Source of the DNA: a candidate division LCP-89 bacterium | GTDB taxonomy: Bacteria; Electryoneota; B3-LCP | DNA length: 64,000 bases | Assembly: GCA_025774555.1 (NCBI GenBank) | Contig: JALGVT010000009.1 | Coordinates: 1-64,000 of the forward strand | Direction of reading: 5' to 3' | Part shown: positions 26,212 through 35,057 of the stretch, piece after piece | Layout of the letters: every line of letters begins with the position of its first letter | How positions within the stretch are numbered: position 1 is the first letter of the stretch | Notes under the pieces: model-generated | Seen by the model: the letters and a program-made list of their open reading frames with translations, nothing else | The model's database searches: none | Told to the model about the DNA's origin: nothing | Translations under genes and position numbers: made by a program

Positions 26212-27381
26212 TCAATCAATAACAAAACCCCATCTCTTATCTTCAAAACTAATACCTTCGAAGTTTTTTGTGCCTCTCTTGATGTGCGTAACTTCAAACC
26301 AAATACTCTGATTATCTGTGTGTCTAAAAAGGAGAATATCACCTTCTTTTAGTGAAGATGTTATCTCGCGGCTTAGAAATGTAAATCTCAAATCGACATT
26401 CTTACGGGGATGTTTTGGAGCTGGAATATATTTTACTGCTCTTACATTTTCAATTTTAGATCTTATGCCCTTTGAACTCCGATATATAAGTTTAAAATTG
26501 CTCTCGCTTTGCCCACCGCCAACCTCAGTTTGTTCGGCTTCCGACCAAGACGGAAATAGATTTGAAAACTTAATCGGAATTATAATTTGACCAGGGGAAC
26601 TCGTTAAACTTACATCACTTGGGCGTAGTCTTTTCCAGAATCCACTTTTTATAGGATTCACCTCAGGTATTTCATTTGCCTTGACTCCATCTTGACCTTC
26701 TGTGATAATAATAACAGGTGGAGGCGCGAACTTTTCATATCCAAATAGTGCTTTTATATCATTCCCCTTTGCAAATCTACCTTTTCCCCCCTCACTCAAT
26801 CTGGTCTTGTTTTTCTCTTCCTCACCTATTAAATAGCCTTGGTGAATTAGCTCTTGTAACAAAGATTCATCCAGTTTCAGGCAGCACTTCGATTTTACAT
26901 TTTGATATGAAGAGATAGTTTCGCGTATTTTACTATAGGCTTCCACATCTACTTTTTTCTGTAAATCATACGTAGATTCTTCGATCGCTTCATAATTTGT
27001 GAAGAGGCCACCGCATGTGAGATTTGATGAGCCGACGAAACAGCGTGCGTAAGTATTCTTCTTCTCAAATACATATATCTTTGGATGGAAGGTTTGAAAT
27101 GTTGATTCGTTGTGATAAATATAAAGCTCATTAGTCAGTGTAAGTAATAGAACTAATCCTTCTAAAGTAGTATTTTCTTGGTCAACACCTATTGTTGCTG
27201 TTACTATACCGCCTTTTTTTCTAAATTCTGTTATTGCTTGTCTCAATCTAGTGACACCGCTCTTATTCGCATACGCCGCGATGAGATAAAACACCCAGTC
27301 TGTATAATCATCTTCTTTTATAAGATTTTTAATTAATGAATCTCCCAATCGTCCATCTTTAGGCTGATTAATGATTGTCAT
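26212..27381 (-). CDS. PLD-superfamily restriction endonuclease (NgoFVII/BfiI-like)
   Basis: 389 residues. The N-terminal domain (1-about 160) has one phospholipase D half-site: His99 and Lys101 in FHPKIYVFE, then GSSN (117-120) and a downstream glutamate cluster, as in the metal-independent nuclease BfiI and the NgoFVII family. The C-terminal part (about 180-389) would be the DNA-recognition domain. It is the last gene of a four-gene AT-rich operon, 2 bp after a methyltransferase. Target sequence unknown. Alternative: a PLD nuclease of another defence type, but two methyltransferases favour restriction. Confidence 0.8.
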   Translation of the reverse strand: MTIINQPKDGRLGDSLIKNLIKEDDYTDWVFYLIAAYANKSGVTRLRQAITEFRKKGGIVTATIGVDQENTTLEGLVLLLTLTNELYIYHNESTFQTFHPKIYVFEKKNTYARCFVGSSNLTCGGLFTNYEAIEESTYDLQKKVDVEAYSKIRETISSYQNVKSKCCLKLDESLLQELIHQGYLIGEEEKNKTRLSEGGKGRFAKGNDIKALFGYEKFAPPPVIIITEGQDGVKANEIPEVNPIKSGFWKRLRPSDVSLTSSPGQIIIPIKFSNLFPSWSEAEQTEVGGGQSESNFKLIYRSSKGIRSKIENVRAVKYIPAPKHPRKNVDLRFTFLSREITSSLKEGDILLFRHTDNQSIWFEVTHIKRGTKNFEGISFEDKRWGFVID

Positions 27382-27383
27382 TT

Positions 27384-28574
27384 TTACCTCTCGAACACAA
27401 TTATATGTGAACTCTTATGTCTCTGTTTCATATTTGGCGTGAAAGATCTGCTGTATTTTCGCTGACTAAAAGTCTTATGTTCAATAAGTCGAAACCCGCA
27501 TGGTTGGGCAATTTCTCTATATAATTTGCCCATATCTATCAGTTCACCTTTGTATATTGAATCGCCCACAATAAGGACGCATTTCCCTTCAGTCTTTAAT
27601 GTTTTATAAAGCATCTCCATAATTAAGCTCATACTTTGCTTAAACGAATCTACACTTTCCCCTTTATCACAATGCCTATAGCGGGACCCAAGCTCTTGTT
27701 TTTGTACAGTTTTATGGTCATATCCAAGCCAAAACATACGTAATTTGTGATAAAGATAGTAATCGAATGAGTTTAAATACGGTGGTGAAGTGATGACTAA
27801 ATCAACAAACAGTGGTTTGGTTACATGCCCTAGTTCCTCAATTGGCTTATTATGAACATCAACGTCGTAATGCTCTTGAGGTAAAATCGAATTCAATTCC
27901 TTCATTCTCTTAAAGTTTTCCGCTACAGCATTATAAAAAGCTTTTAGTGTAAATCCAGAGGGTATCTTCTTATCAGTCGCTTTCCATCTTGTTTCGCTAT
28001 CTTGGTTTGAGACTTTAACTATTATTGATGAAAAACAGAGCCTAAGGAATTGATTTACATTTGGATTGATACTTTTAGATTCGATAATTTTCCGAATATA
28101 TGCTAGTTCTTTTTGAACATTCTTTTGAAACCAGTGATCTCTATTTTTAAAATTTGGTATATCTGATGCGTCTTCTATGTAATTAGTCCGCTTTGCATCT
28201 TGATCTATGTCTTCAATTGCCCCTAAAAACACTCTCATTGTGCTTAATAATTCTGCGTTTTCATTTTTTGTAAGTAAATTTGTTTTTACTTTTGAAATCA
28301 ATGTGGCTATTGGGTTCACATCTATTCCAATAGCTTTTCTTGATCTGATTAATCCTTCCAATAGTGCTGTACCTGAACCGCAAAAGGGATCAAGAATGAT
28401 ATCTGATTTTGTTGAGTAAGTCTCTATTGCACACGATGGTATTTGTGGAATGAACTTAGCTGGATAAGGATGAATCCCATGCGTTAGGTAGTTCTTGTTT
28501 CTAATCGCATCGAGATTGTTAATTAAATCATCAAAATTCTTATATTTCCCATTATCAAGCATTTCAGTTAACAC
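27384..28574 (-). CDS. DNA methyltransferase (SPPY type), restriction-modification
   Basis: 396 residues. SAM-binding motif I is DPFCGSGTALLEG (62-74), preceded by HGIHPYPAKFIP (33-43); the catalytic motif IV is TSPPY (262-266). SPPY is typical of N4-cytosine methyltransferases but also occurs in some N6-adenine enzymes. The long stretch between motif I and IV probably holds the target-recognition domain. The start overlaps the preceding methyltransferase gene by 7 bp. It protects host DNA against the PLD nuclease encoded next. Confidence 0.88.
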   Translation of the reverse strand: MLTEMLDNGKYKNFDDLINNLDAIRNKNYLTHGIHPYPAKFIPQIPSCAIETYSTKSDIILDPFCGSGTALLEGLIRSRKAIGIDVNPIATLISKVKTNLLTKNENAELLSTMRVFLGAIEDIDQDAKRTNYIEDASDIPNFKNRDHWFQKNVQKELAYIRKIIESKSINPNVNQFLRLCFSSIIVKVSNQDSETRWKATDKKIPSGFTLKAFYNAVAENFKRMKELNSILPQEHYDVDVHNKPIEELGHVTKPLFVDLVITSPPYLNSFDYYLYHKLRMFWLGYDHKTVQKQELGSRYRHCDKGESVDSFKQSMSLIMEMLYKTLKTEGKCVLIVGDSIYKGELIDMGKLYREIAQPCGFRLIEHKTFSQRKYSRSFTPNMKQRHKSSHIIVFER

Positions 28575-29515
28575 TTACGAAAAACGACGATGTATGAGTG
28601 CCCGATATTATGATAATATTTCATTGATGGATACCCCAAACATACAAGTGGTCTAAATTTTGTTTGGTCATAGATAACAATATCCCATAACTTAAAATTG
28701 ACAGAGCATCCGGCATTAATTATATCGCCATGAAAGTTAACGTATGGTATTCCATTCTTAAGGTCTCTGTAGTCTTTTACAATCCAAGCCATATATTTAC
28801 CATCTTTGAGCGAGATATGGAGCTTTCGCATAATTATTTTGATATTATTGAAGAAATCCTGGTATTCAAGATTACCTAAATCTCCTTTTCTATTTGAGTA
28901 TGGCTTTGGGTTTGCAATACTAGTTATTCTCGAATGCTCTTTCCACTTGTAAGCGAAATTATTTTTCACTTTTTTAAGAAGGCTTGCATACGGTGGGCTC
29001 GTCAGAACAAAATCTATACTATCAGGTTGAATATGCTTATCTAAATTAGCGGCATCTTGAGTATATATCTTATAATTATATTTACTATCTTTGGGAAAAT
29101 CCCCTCTCGCCTCCCGCGCAAATCCCACATTTATTTCAAATCCTATACAACTTCTCTCTAATTTAATGCAGGCATCGTGTGTTGTGCCAACTCCAGTAAA
29201 TGGATCAAAAACTATATCCCCTCTCTTGGTATATTTTTGTATATATTGACTAGCTAAAGAAACAGGATAACAAGCTCCGTGATTACGCTGTTTATCTGAT
29301 CGTGTATCAGCATATACTTGGACGCTTAAACTATATTTTGCCCATTCTGCACCTTTGAGGTCATTAAGTTCTTTTGGTCTTTTATCTTTTTTCTTCCCAA
29401 AGCACTTTCTACAAATTTGCTCTGAGTACCGTAATGTACCTGTGATAGCGTTCGTCGTATCACCGCATTTCCTACATTTATACGTGATTCTTCTTTCTCT
29501 CTCTTCTGTAATCAT
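28568..29515 (-). CDS. DNA methyltransferase with N-terminal zinc finger
   Basis: 315 residues. Residues 14-38 hold a C-x2-C ... C-x2-C finger (CRKCG, CRKCF). Motif I is FDPFTGVGTT (103-112) and motif IV TSPPY (172-176), so the order differs in spacing from the partner enzyme. Two unequal methyltransferases next to one nuclease suggest an asymmetric target with each enzyme modifying one strand, as in type IIS systems. Overlaps the small upstream gene by 4 bp. Confidence 0.86.
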   Translation of the reverse strand: MITEERERRITYKCRKCGDTTNAITGTLRYSEQICRKCFGKKKDKRPKELNDLKGAEWAKYSLSVQVYADTRSDKQRNHGACYPVSLASQYIQKYTKRGDIVFDPFTGVGTTHDACIKLERSCIGFEINVGFAREARGDFPKDSKYNYKIYTQDAANLDKHIQPDSIDFVLTSPPYASLLKKVKNNFAYKWKEHSRITSIANPKPYSNRKGDLGNLEYQDFFNNIKIIMRKLHISLKDGKYMAWIVKDYRDLKNGIPYVNFHGDIINAGCSVNFKLWDIVIYDQTKFRPLVCLGYPSMKYYHNIGHSYIVVFRKC

Positions 29516-29772
29516 CTTTTATTCTTCTTTGAATCACTCATTTTATTACTCTCGTATTCTGCTTTCATTTCAGCAACTTTAGGAAGTCTATATTCTTCTT
29601 TATTAAGGTTACCGAATAGATTTGGCTGACGAATATCTCCTAATAGTATCTCTACCCTACGGAGAAACCACTCCTTCAGCGTCAATCCCTCCATCGCTAA
29701 CGCTTTGTATAACTCATCTTTTTTAGTAGGATCTATTTCAATGACTATCCTACCTGATTTTCCTCGAGCCAT
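29512..29772 (-). CDS. Small ribbon-helix-helix-like protein, candidate controller of the R-M operon
   Basis: 86 residues, basic at both ends. The segment GRIVIEIDPTKKDELYKALA followed by LTLKEWFLRRVEILL has the beta-helix-helix pattern of CopG/Arc proteins. It is the promoter-proximal gene of the cassette and overlaps the first methyltransferase, and a perfect 14-bp palindrome lies 17 bp upstream of its start. A controller role (delaying nuclease expression after entry) is inferred; I cannot assign a named family. Confidence 0.65.
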   Translation of the reverse strand: MARGKSGRIVIEIDPTKKDELYKALAMEGLTLKEWFLRRVEILLGDIRQPNLFGNLNKEEYRLPKVAEMKAEYESNKMSDSKKNKR

Positions 29773-29788
29773 GAATATAATGTAACAT

Positions 29789-29802
29789 ATGTAATATTAC
29801 AT
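29789..29802. promoter_or_regulatory. Palindromic operator candidate of the restriction operon
   Basis: ATGTAATATTACAT is a perfect 14-bp palindrome, 17 bp before the ATG of the ribbon-helix-helix-like gene; a second partial match (ATGTAACATATGTAA) overlaps it on the left. Fits binding of a small dimeric autoregulator. Confidence 0.5.
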
Positions 29803-30254
29803 GCAACCATTTTTTTACTTATTTTTCACCTGTGCTTTTTCGTTGCTAATAACATTCTCTACACTATTTAAAGCTCCTCTATTTCATATATCCAACATAT
29901 CACTTGACATTCGAGTATCTATGTTGTATATTATATGTAGATACTTGAATCAGCACCGTAACAATCCGCGTAATCCTTTCAAATCCGCGCAACCTGTCCG
30001 GCTGCCGACGGATCCGTGATCCTCTTTTTACCAGCAACCACCTTTTCTTGACAACCGCAATATTTGTCACCCACGACATGTATGTCCGACACACTAAATC
30101 GCATAATAACATTCACATAATCATGAAAAACGACAATTATGACGAAAATTCAAATTCTAAGCACGGATGGCGTTACAAAACGTCGCTTTCGTGCTTAACA
30201 ATCCACGATAAACGACACCGTTACCGTCATTTATGTCGCACTCCCAGAGTGTAA
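29803..30254. other. Gene-less AT-rich spacer with inverted repeats
   Basis: No supported gene. An inverted repeat with 8-bp arms TAAGCACG (30158-30165) and CGTGCTTA (30190-30197), and an imperfect pair ATAAACGAC / GTCATTTAT near 30208-30234, stand out. TTGACA at 30049-30054 on the plus strand resembles a -35 box but no gene follows it. This is probably the upstream boundary of the acquired cassette. Confidence 0.4.
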
Positions 30255-30284
30255 AATAATGCTTCTTTCGCTTCTTGCATTATT
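30252..30284 (-). terminator. Probable terminator after the DUF3108 gene
   Basis: Perfect 8-bp arms AATAATGC (30255-30262) and GCATTATT (30277-30284) with a 14-nt loop, overlapping the gene's TGA and followed on the minus strand by TTTTAC. It would end the long LPS gene cluster. Confidence 0.5.
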
Positions 30285-31090
30285 CACTTATCTAACAGTT
30301 TTCCTGCTTCGTACTTCTTCAAGTATGCTGTTATCGACCCTATCAAAATCTTACTTGACATCTTCACCGGCAGATGGCGTTCATCATCCGTGAACCAGAT
30401 CCAGATTCTCCCTTTCGATTTGAAGATGCCCGCGGATTCCAGGACCGGTTCTACTTTTATACAATCGAAATTCCCGGCAGGCGTTTCGACTCTCTCCTTG
30501 CCCTGTATCTCGATTTTCATCGGATAGGTTTTGCGGATGTCGTGGACATTTATATCAATCGTCTTTCCAATTTCCAATGGCTGCAATCGAAAATAAAAGA
30601 GAGCGCTTATAGCATCCTGAACGAACATGGTGATTTCGGATGTATCTTCAGGAACGCCGTCGTTGGTCATAGTCGCGAAGCCGGAGCGCTGATCATAATC
30701 GATGATCTTGACGTCATGATACTTGCCTTCGTTCAGACGCTTCTCAAAGCGCCAGGTAAAGATGCCTCTGGTATCCATGTATGCATAGATGTCATCTTCG
30801 ACTTTGAAGAAGAGTTTAAACGCCTTTGCAGACCTCGCCCAGGTGTGAATCTGATAGCAGGGCGCCTGGCGGTAATTGATTACTTCCGGTAGCAATTCTA
30901 TTCCGGCTTTGCCTGCTGGAATTACGCCGAAATAGACGTCATATTCCAATCGTTCACCAGGACCGAATATATTATTTTCCAACACTCTGACTTCAAAACC
31001 TGTCGAATCCGTGATAAATACTTCCTGAGCGGAACATAGCGTTGCAAATACGAGCAGGGCAATGAGGGCTTGGCAAGTTCGATATTTCAT
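30284..31090 (-). CDS. DUF3108-family periplasmic protein
   Basis: 268 residues. Signal peptide 1-about 21 (ALIALLVFATLCSAQ). Family landmarks: FGPGERLEYDVYFGVIPAGKAGIEL, YAYMDTRGIFTWRFEKRLNEG, TPAGNFDCIKVEPVLESAG and WFTDDERHLPVKMSSKI. DUF3108 proteins are predicted all-beta and linked to the outer membrane; function unknown. It follows a glycosyltransferase by 6 bp and is the last gene in the LPS cluster. Confidence 0.87.
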   Translation of the reverse strand: MKYRTCQALIALLVFATLCSAQEVFITDSTGFEVRVLENNIFGPGERLEYDVYFGVIPAGKAGIELLPEVINYRQAPCYQIHTWARSAKAFKLFFKVEDDIYAYMDTRGIFTWRFEKRLNEGKYHDVKIIDYDQRSGFATMTNDGVPEDTSEITMFVQDAISALFYFRLQPLEIGKTIDINVHDIRKTYPMKIEIQGKERVETPAGNFDCIKVEPVLESAGIFKSKGRIWIWFTDDERHLPVKMSSKILIGSITAYLKKYEAGKLLDK

Positions 31091-31096
31091 TTCTCT

Positions 31097-32113
31097 TTAT
31101 TGTTTATTCAGTATGGATATGATTTTCTCAAATACTAAGTCAACGGGTATATCGCTCATAGCGCCTCGTTCAGGAGGCATCAGCACGTTATCCCGCATCA
31201 GGTATGGTCCCCAACGTACTGGCGACATGGCATGATCGCGTGGGAACAGACCGATGACCTTCGATCCGACGGCTCTTGCCAGGTGCAGCGGTCCCGTGCT
31301 GTTGGTGATCAGCAGATCTACCTTCTGGTAAAACGCCGCCAGTTCCGACAGGGTCATAGCGCCGCACAGATTGTGCGAATGCGAACCGATAATCTCCTGC
31401 ACGTGATTACACAAGTTTATCTCTGCTGATCCACCTGTCAAGGCAACCGTAAGGTGTTCTAACTTCGCCAACTCACTTCCGAGTTCACCATAAGATTCCC
31501 AGCGCCAGACATTAGCCGACCCACCGCCGCCGGGGTGAATTGCCACCAACCTCTTTCCATCAGGATTCATATCTGCGATACGCTCTGAAACATTGCGCAA
31601 CAGCTCTTCAGGAAACTTCAAATCCAGCGGAAATATGCTTTCTGAGGGCAGTTTATCCTCCCAACGACCACCGATATTTAAAGCTGCATAAGTAAGTGAG
31701 AGATTATACTCGAGTTCATGCTTAACGTTCTTCTTGCGGTGTTCGCGGTGTCGGTAATTGAAAAGCGGTGAATACCAGCGATAAGCGATGCCTGCTCTAA
31801 GCGGAATTTTTGCCATACGCAGCGCTTTTGCCAGCCGATATTCGGGATAGAGCGCTATGGCGGCGTCGATCTGTTGACCTCTTAGCAGCCCTGCCAGCGA
31901 CCGAACCGGCATACCTGGTTCCGCTACGATCACTTCGTCAATCTCTTTAATCAGCTTAACGAGAGGCGCGGTATAGGGCTGCGCTAAGAAACTAACCCGG
32001 CATTGCGGATATAGCCGCTTGACTAAAAGCGCACATGGTATTGCCAGAACGACGTCGCCCAGTTTATCGGTGCGGCAGAGGAGAATCCTTGCGGGTGCGG
32101 AGGCAGGCTTCAC
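31097..32113 (-). CDS. Glycosyltransferase family 9 (heptosyltransferase-like)
   Basis: 338 residues. N-terminal RILLCRTDKLGDVVLAIPCALLVKRLYP and C-terminal AIHPGGGGSANVWRWESYGELG ... LITNSTGPLHLARAVGSKVIGLFP are characteristic of ADP-heptose:LPS transferases. Adds a sugar to the LPS core at the inner membrane. GTG start overlapping the upstream stop as GTGA, so translation is coupled. One of three GT9 enzymes in the cluster. Confidence 0.9.
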   Translation of the reverse strand: MKPASAPARILLCRTDKLGDVVLAIPCALLVKRLYPQCRVSFLAQPYTAPLVKLIKEIDEVIVAEPGMPVRSLAGLLRGQQIDAAIALYPEYRLAKALRMAKIPLRAGIAYRWYSPLFNYRHREHRKKNVKHELEYNLSLTYAALNIGGRWEDKLPSESIFPLDLKFPEELLRNVSERIADMNPDGKRLVAIHPGGGGSANVWRWESYGELGSELAKLEHLTVALTGGSAEINLCNHVQEIIGSHSHNLCGAMTLSELAAFYQKVDLLITNSTGPLHLARAVGSKVIGLFPRDHAMSPVRWGPYLMRDNVLMPPERGAMSDIPVDLVFEKIISILNKQ

Positions 32114-32880
32114 GGCTTATTCTCCTTATCAGCCATCTCCCGTAAGCGCCTGTATCTCAGCCGAAAATTGGACGTATCCAGCTTGATCGCCTCCCATCCA
32201 GCTCTGCCATCCAAAAATCCAAGTTTGATAATATAGCGACGTACAAATCGCAGCAGAGGCATCCAATAGAGGAAGTACGCCGCTTTCAATATCGAAGGAC
32301 GGACACCGTTAGTATAAAGGTGTCTGGCTTCAAAATCAGCGTATCGAACCAGTTTTTCCCGGCATTCTTCAGTGGATTGATATGTAAAGTGATCCATCGG
32401 CTGTTTTAATCTTCCAATAGATCCATCCACCCGTATCCTTTCGTGGACGTGCTTTTCGGGAAATCTCGCCTCGCCTCTTTTAAAAAGGCGTAATTGCCGA
32501 TCAGGATAATTGCCACCGTGCTTCAGCCAGCGTCCGAAGTAATAATTTCGCCGGGGAATAAACCAGGCGGTATGCTGAGGATTATTCTCGATCGTTTCAG
32601 CAATTTCGGCTGCCAGATCGGGCGGGATTACTTCATCAGCATCGATGCTTAGTATAAAATCACCACATGCTTGATCGAAAGAGAAATTTTTATTAACGTT
32701 CAGATTAGGGTTGTTGGAACGGCTATGAACTTTTGCTCCGAATTGCTCTGCGATCTCTACCGTCCGGTCACTGGATTCGCAGTCGATCAGGATGACTTCG
32801 TCTGCAAAGCTGACGCTCTGGAGCGAATTTGCGATCTTCGCCTCTTCGTTATGGGCAATCATGCAGACAGATAGTTTCAT
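32110..32880 (-). CDS. Glycosyltransferase family 2, LPS core type (WaaE-like)
   Basis: 256 residues. GT-A fold: SVCMIAHNEEAKI at the start, CESSDRTVEIAEQFGAKV, and the metal-binding DxD as FILSIDADE (about 88-96). The C-terminal half (KHVHERIRVDG, QSTEECREKLVRYADFEARHL) resembles KdtX/WaaE beta-1,4-glucosyltransferases. Overlaps both neighbours by 4 bp. Confidence 0.88.
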   Translation of the reverse strand: MKLSVCMIAHNEEAKIANSLQSVSFADEVILIDCESSDRTVEIAEQFGAKVHSRSNNPNLNVNKNFSFDQACGDFILSIDADEVIPPDLAAEIAETIENNPQHTAWFIPRRNYYFGRWLKHGGNYPDRQLRLFKRGEARFPEKHVHERIRVDGSIGRLKQPMDHFTYQSTEECREKLVRYADFEARHLYTNGVRPSILKAAYFLYWMPLLRFVRRYIIKLGFLDGRAGWEAIKLDTSNFRLRYRRLREMADKENKP

Positions 32881-34016
32881 TTTCTATCCCCTGTCTTGAT
32901 CCAATCAGCGCGAAGAACTGCTTCGTAAAACGATTCGGTTACTCCCCCGAAGAACTGCATACCATGCCTCTCACGTGCATACGTCGCCGCGTTTTCGCTC
33001 ATAATCCGGCGTTCCTCATCGTCAAGACACAATCTGATAACAGCATCGGCGAGATCATCCGGATTCCCCGGATCGATCAGGAGACCGTTGTATCCGTCCT
33101 GTACCATCTCCGGCAGCACGTTCACCTTAGTAGCAATTACGGGCACGCCAAATGCGAAGAATTCCTGTGCCGCTCTCGAAATTACTTCGGATTCAGTGGA
33201 GGCAATCACACCTATATCACAAGCGGCTATTGCCGGACGGGGATCATCAAGTCTGCCGGTAAAGGTAAAGAAATCGGCAACACCCAAATGCTGAGCATGT
33301 TCCCTCAATTCTGAAACGGTTACCTCTTCTTCTTTACCAACAACTATAAAGGAGGCATGTTCAACTTTCTCAATAACTTTTGCCGCAGCTTCAATAAGAA
33401 CGCGGTGCCCTTTATTTGGCGAAAGCCGAGCAACTATGCCGATCCTCGGGGATGGATGCGACAGATAGACATTATCCGTTACCCAATCTCCCGCGGTAAA
33501 TTCCTCCAGATCGAGAGCGCTGTATATTACCTTCTCTAAACTGGAATCAAGCTGGAATACGTCGTGATAGCGGTTCATGCACACACGGGCACAATATATA
33601 TAAGCATCCGTCCATTTACAGTGCAGAATCCGGTTGAGGAAGTTATCTCTGGGTGAGCGCACGTCGCTCACTGTCCTGATCAATTTTGCTCTCGTGCCAG
33701 ACACAATGTTTGTCATTGCAAGGAAAAAGTGATCTTCGGGACGATGGGGATTAAGTATGTCGTACTTCTCGCTCTCCAGTAACGATCTCAATCTCCCCAG
33801 ATTTTTAAGGAAAGAGATCGGTCGCGTTGAAGCAAGGTTTATATCCCCAATGACCTTCAGTCTCAATTCTGAAGCATATCGGTACGCCGGTGTGCTTTCA
33901 TGCGCCAGCACAGTAACGTCATGTCCCAGACGAGCCAGCGCCTGTGCTGCCGTCACGGCATAGTACGCCGATGCGTTCCACCATCTGACATGCGCTGATA
34001 TTAATATTTTCATCAT
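32877..34016 (-). CDS. Glycosyltransferase family 4
   Basis: 379 residues, GT-B fold. N-terminal ISAHVRWWNASAYYAVTAAQALARLGHDV, central GIVARLSPNKGHRVLIEAAAKV, and the donor-binding EVISRAAQEFFAFGVPVIATKV followed by DGYNGLLIDPGNPDDLADAV. Transfers a sugar in LPS or capsule assembly; specificity unknown. Two adjacent ATGs at 34016 and 34013; it overlaps the upstream GT9 by 4 bp. Confidence 0.88.
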   Translation of the reverse strand: MMKILISAHVRWWNASAYYAVTAAQALARLGHDVTVLAHESTPAYRYASELRLKVIGDINLASTRPISFLKNLGRLRSLLESEKYDILNPHRPEDHFFLAMTNIVSGTRAKLIRTVSDVRSPRDNFLNRILHCKWTDAYIYCARVCMNRYHDVFQLDSSLEKVIYSALDLEEFTAGDWVTDNVYLSHPSPRIGIVARLSPNKGHRVLIEAAAKVIEKVEHASFIVVGKEEEVTVSELREHAQHLGVADFFTFTGRLDDPRPAIAACDIGVIASTESEVISRAAQEFFAFGVPVIATKVNVLPEMVQDGYNGLLIDPGNPDDLADAVIRLCLDDEERRIMSENAATYARERHGMQFFGGVTESFYEAVLRADWIKTGDRK

Positions 34017-35056
34017 GAAGCGGTCAAGTCAGGTAATATACACATATTTTCTATTGCCTCGATCATTATCTCAGGAGTTACATCTTTCATACAGGACATA
34101 TCATCACATTCACGCAGGGAGCAGTGCAGACAATCCAGATCAGCCTGCAGACATACATGCCGGGGATCATCCGGAGGCGTCCACGCTTCAGGGATCGAGG
34201 CACCATAAACGGCAATGGTGGGCGTTCCAACCGCCACGGCAAAATGTTTGGTTCCACCGCAATTGCAGACCAGCAGGGAGCATCTCTCCATAATCGCCGC
34301 GAGCTGCATCAGGGTTGTTCGCGGCGATAATTGTCCTGATGGCTGCATGCGATCCGCTACAGACCTTACGGTCTCTTCCTCTCCGGGTCCCCATAGCAAT
34401 ATTACAGAATAACCCCGACTCTGCAAAACAGATCCGACCTTTGCGAAGTATTCCAACAGCCATTGCCGAGCCGGATTTTTTGCGGCTGGAGCTATGGCAA
34501 TGACTTGCTTCGCCGCATCCCATCCCTTCTCTCTAAAGAGTCTATCCGCCCAGTCTCTATCGTTCTCAGAGATGAATATCTCAGGGTATGGATCGGGATT
34601 GGTAATACCCAAAGGTTCTAATAATGACATTTTCGCCAGCGCGTTATAAATATCAGCTCTGGCTGTCGGCTTGCGATAATTATAAGCAAACCTGCGTCCG
34701 GGGAGTTCGTAACCGATGCGGACCGGCGCCCGGCTGAAATATGTCATCTGCGCGGTCGCTGGAGTGCCGAGGAAATCAATTACTATATCATAGTTATTAC
34801 GGTATATCTTATAGTAATACTTAAGGGCACCAATGATATCGTTTTTTTTATAAGGATAGGAAATTACTTCATGGATATTGGGATTATTATGCAAAGATTC
34901 AGCAGGAATTGTATTGGCGACAAAATCTATTTCGGCGTCGGGAAAGCGCTGTTTTACTGCTCGAACAGCAGGGGTGGTCAGCAGGACGTCGCCGATGGCG
35001 CGAAGCTGAATCAGCAGAATGCGCTGTGGATTCTGTATGATGGAATTAAGAGACAT
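34013..35056 (-). CDS. Glycosyltransferase family 9 (heptosyltransferase-like)
   Basis: 347 residues from the ATG at 35056. RILLIQLRAIGDVLLTTPAVRAVKQRFPD at the N terminus and APAAKNPARQWLLEYFAKVG, VCNCGGTKHFAVAVGTPTIAVYG at the C terminus. Four cysteines near the end (CLQADLDCLHCSLRECDDMSC) could bind a metal. The frame is open 132 nt further upstream inside the next gene, but MSLNSIIQNPQRILL fits the family and the ATG comes one base after the preceding stop. Confidence 0.9.
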   Translation of the reverse strand: MSLNSIIQNPQRILLIQLRAIGDVLLTTPAVRAVKQRFPDAEIDFVANTIPAESLHNNPNIHEVISYPYKKNDIIGALKYYYKIYRNNYDIVIDFLGTPATAQMTYFSRAPVRIGYELPGRRFAYNYRKPTARADIYNALAKMSLLEPLGITNPDPYPEIFISENDRDWADRLFREKGWDAAKQVIAIAPAAKNPARQWLLEYFAKVGSVLQSRGYSVILLWGPGEEETVRSVADRMQPSGQLSPRTTLMQLAAIMERCSLLVCNCGGTKHFAVAVGTPTIAVYGASIPEAWTPPDDPRHVCLQADLDCLHCSLRECDDMSCMKDVTPEIMIEAIENMCILPDLTAS

Positions 35057-35057
35057 T

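Noticed and set aside
29801-30019. Plus-strand open frame upstream of the restriction cassette
   Set aside because: It starts inside the likely operator region, is hydrophobic by base composition only, and lacks any supporting signal.
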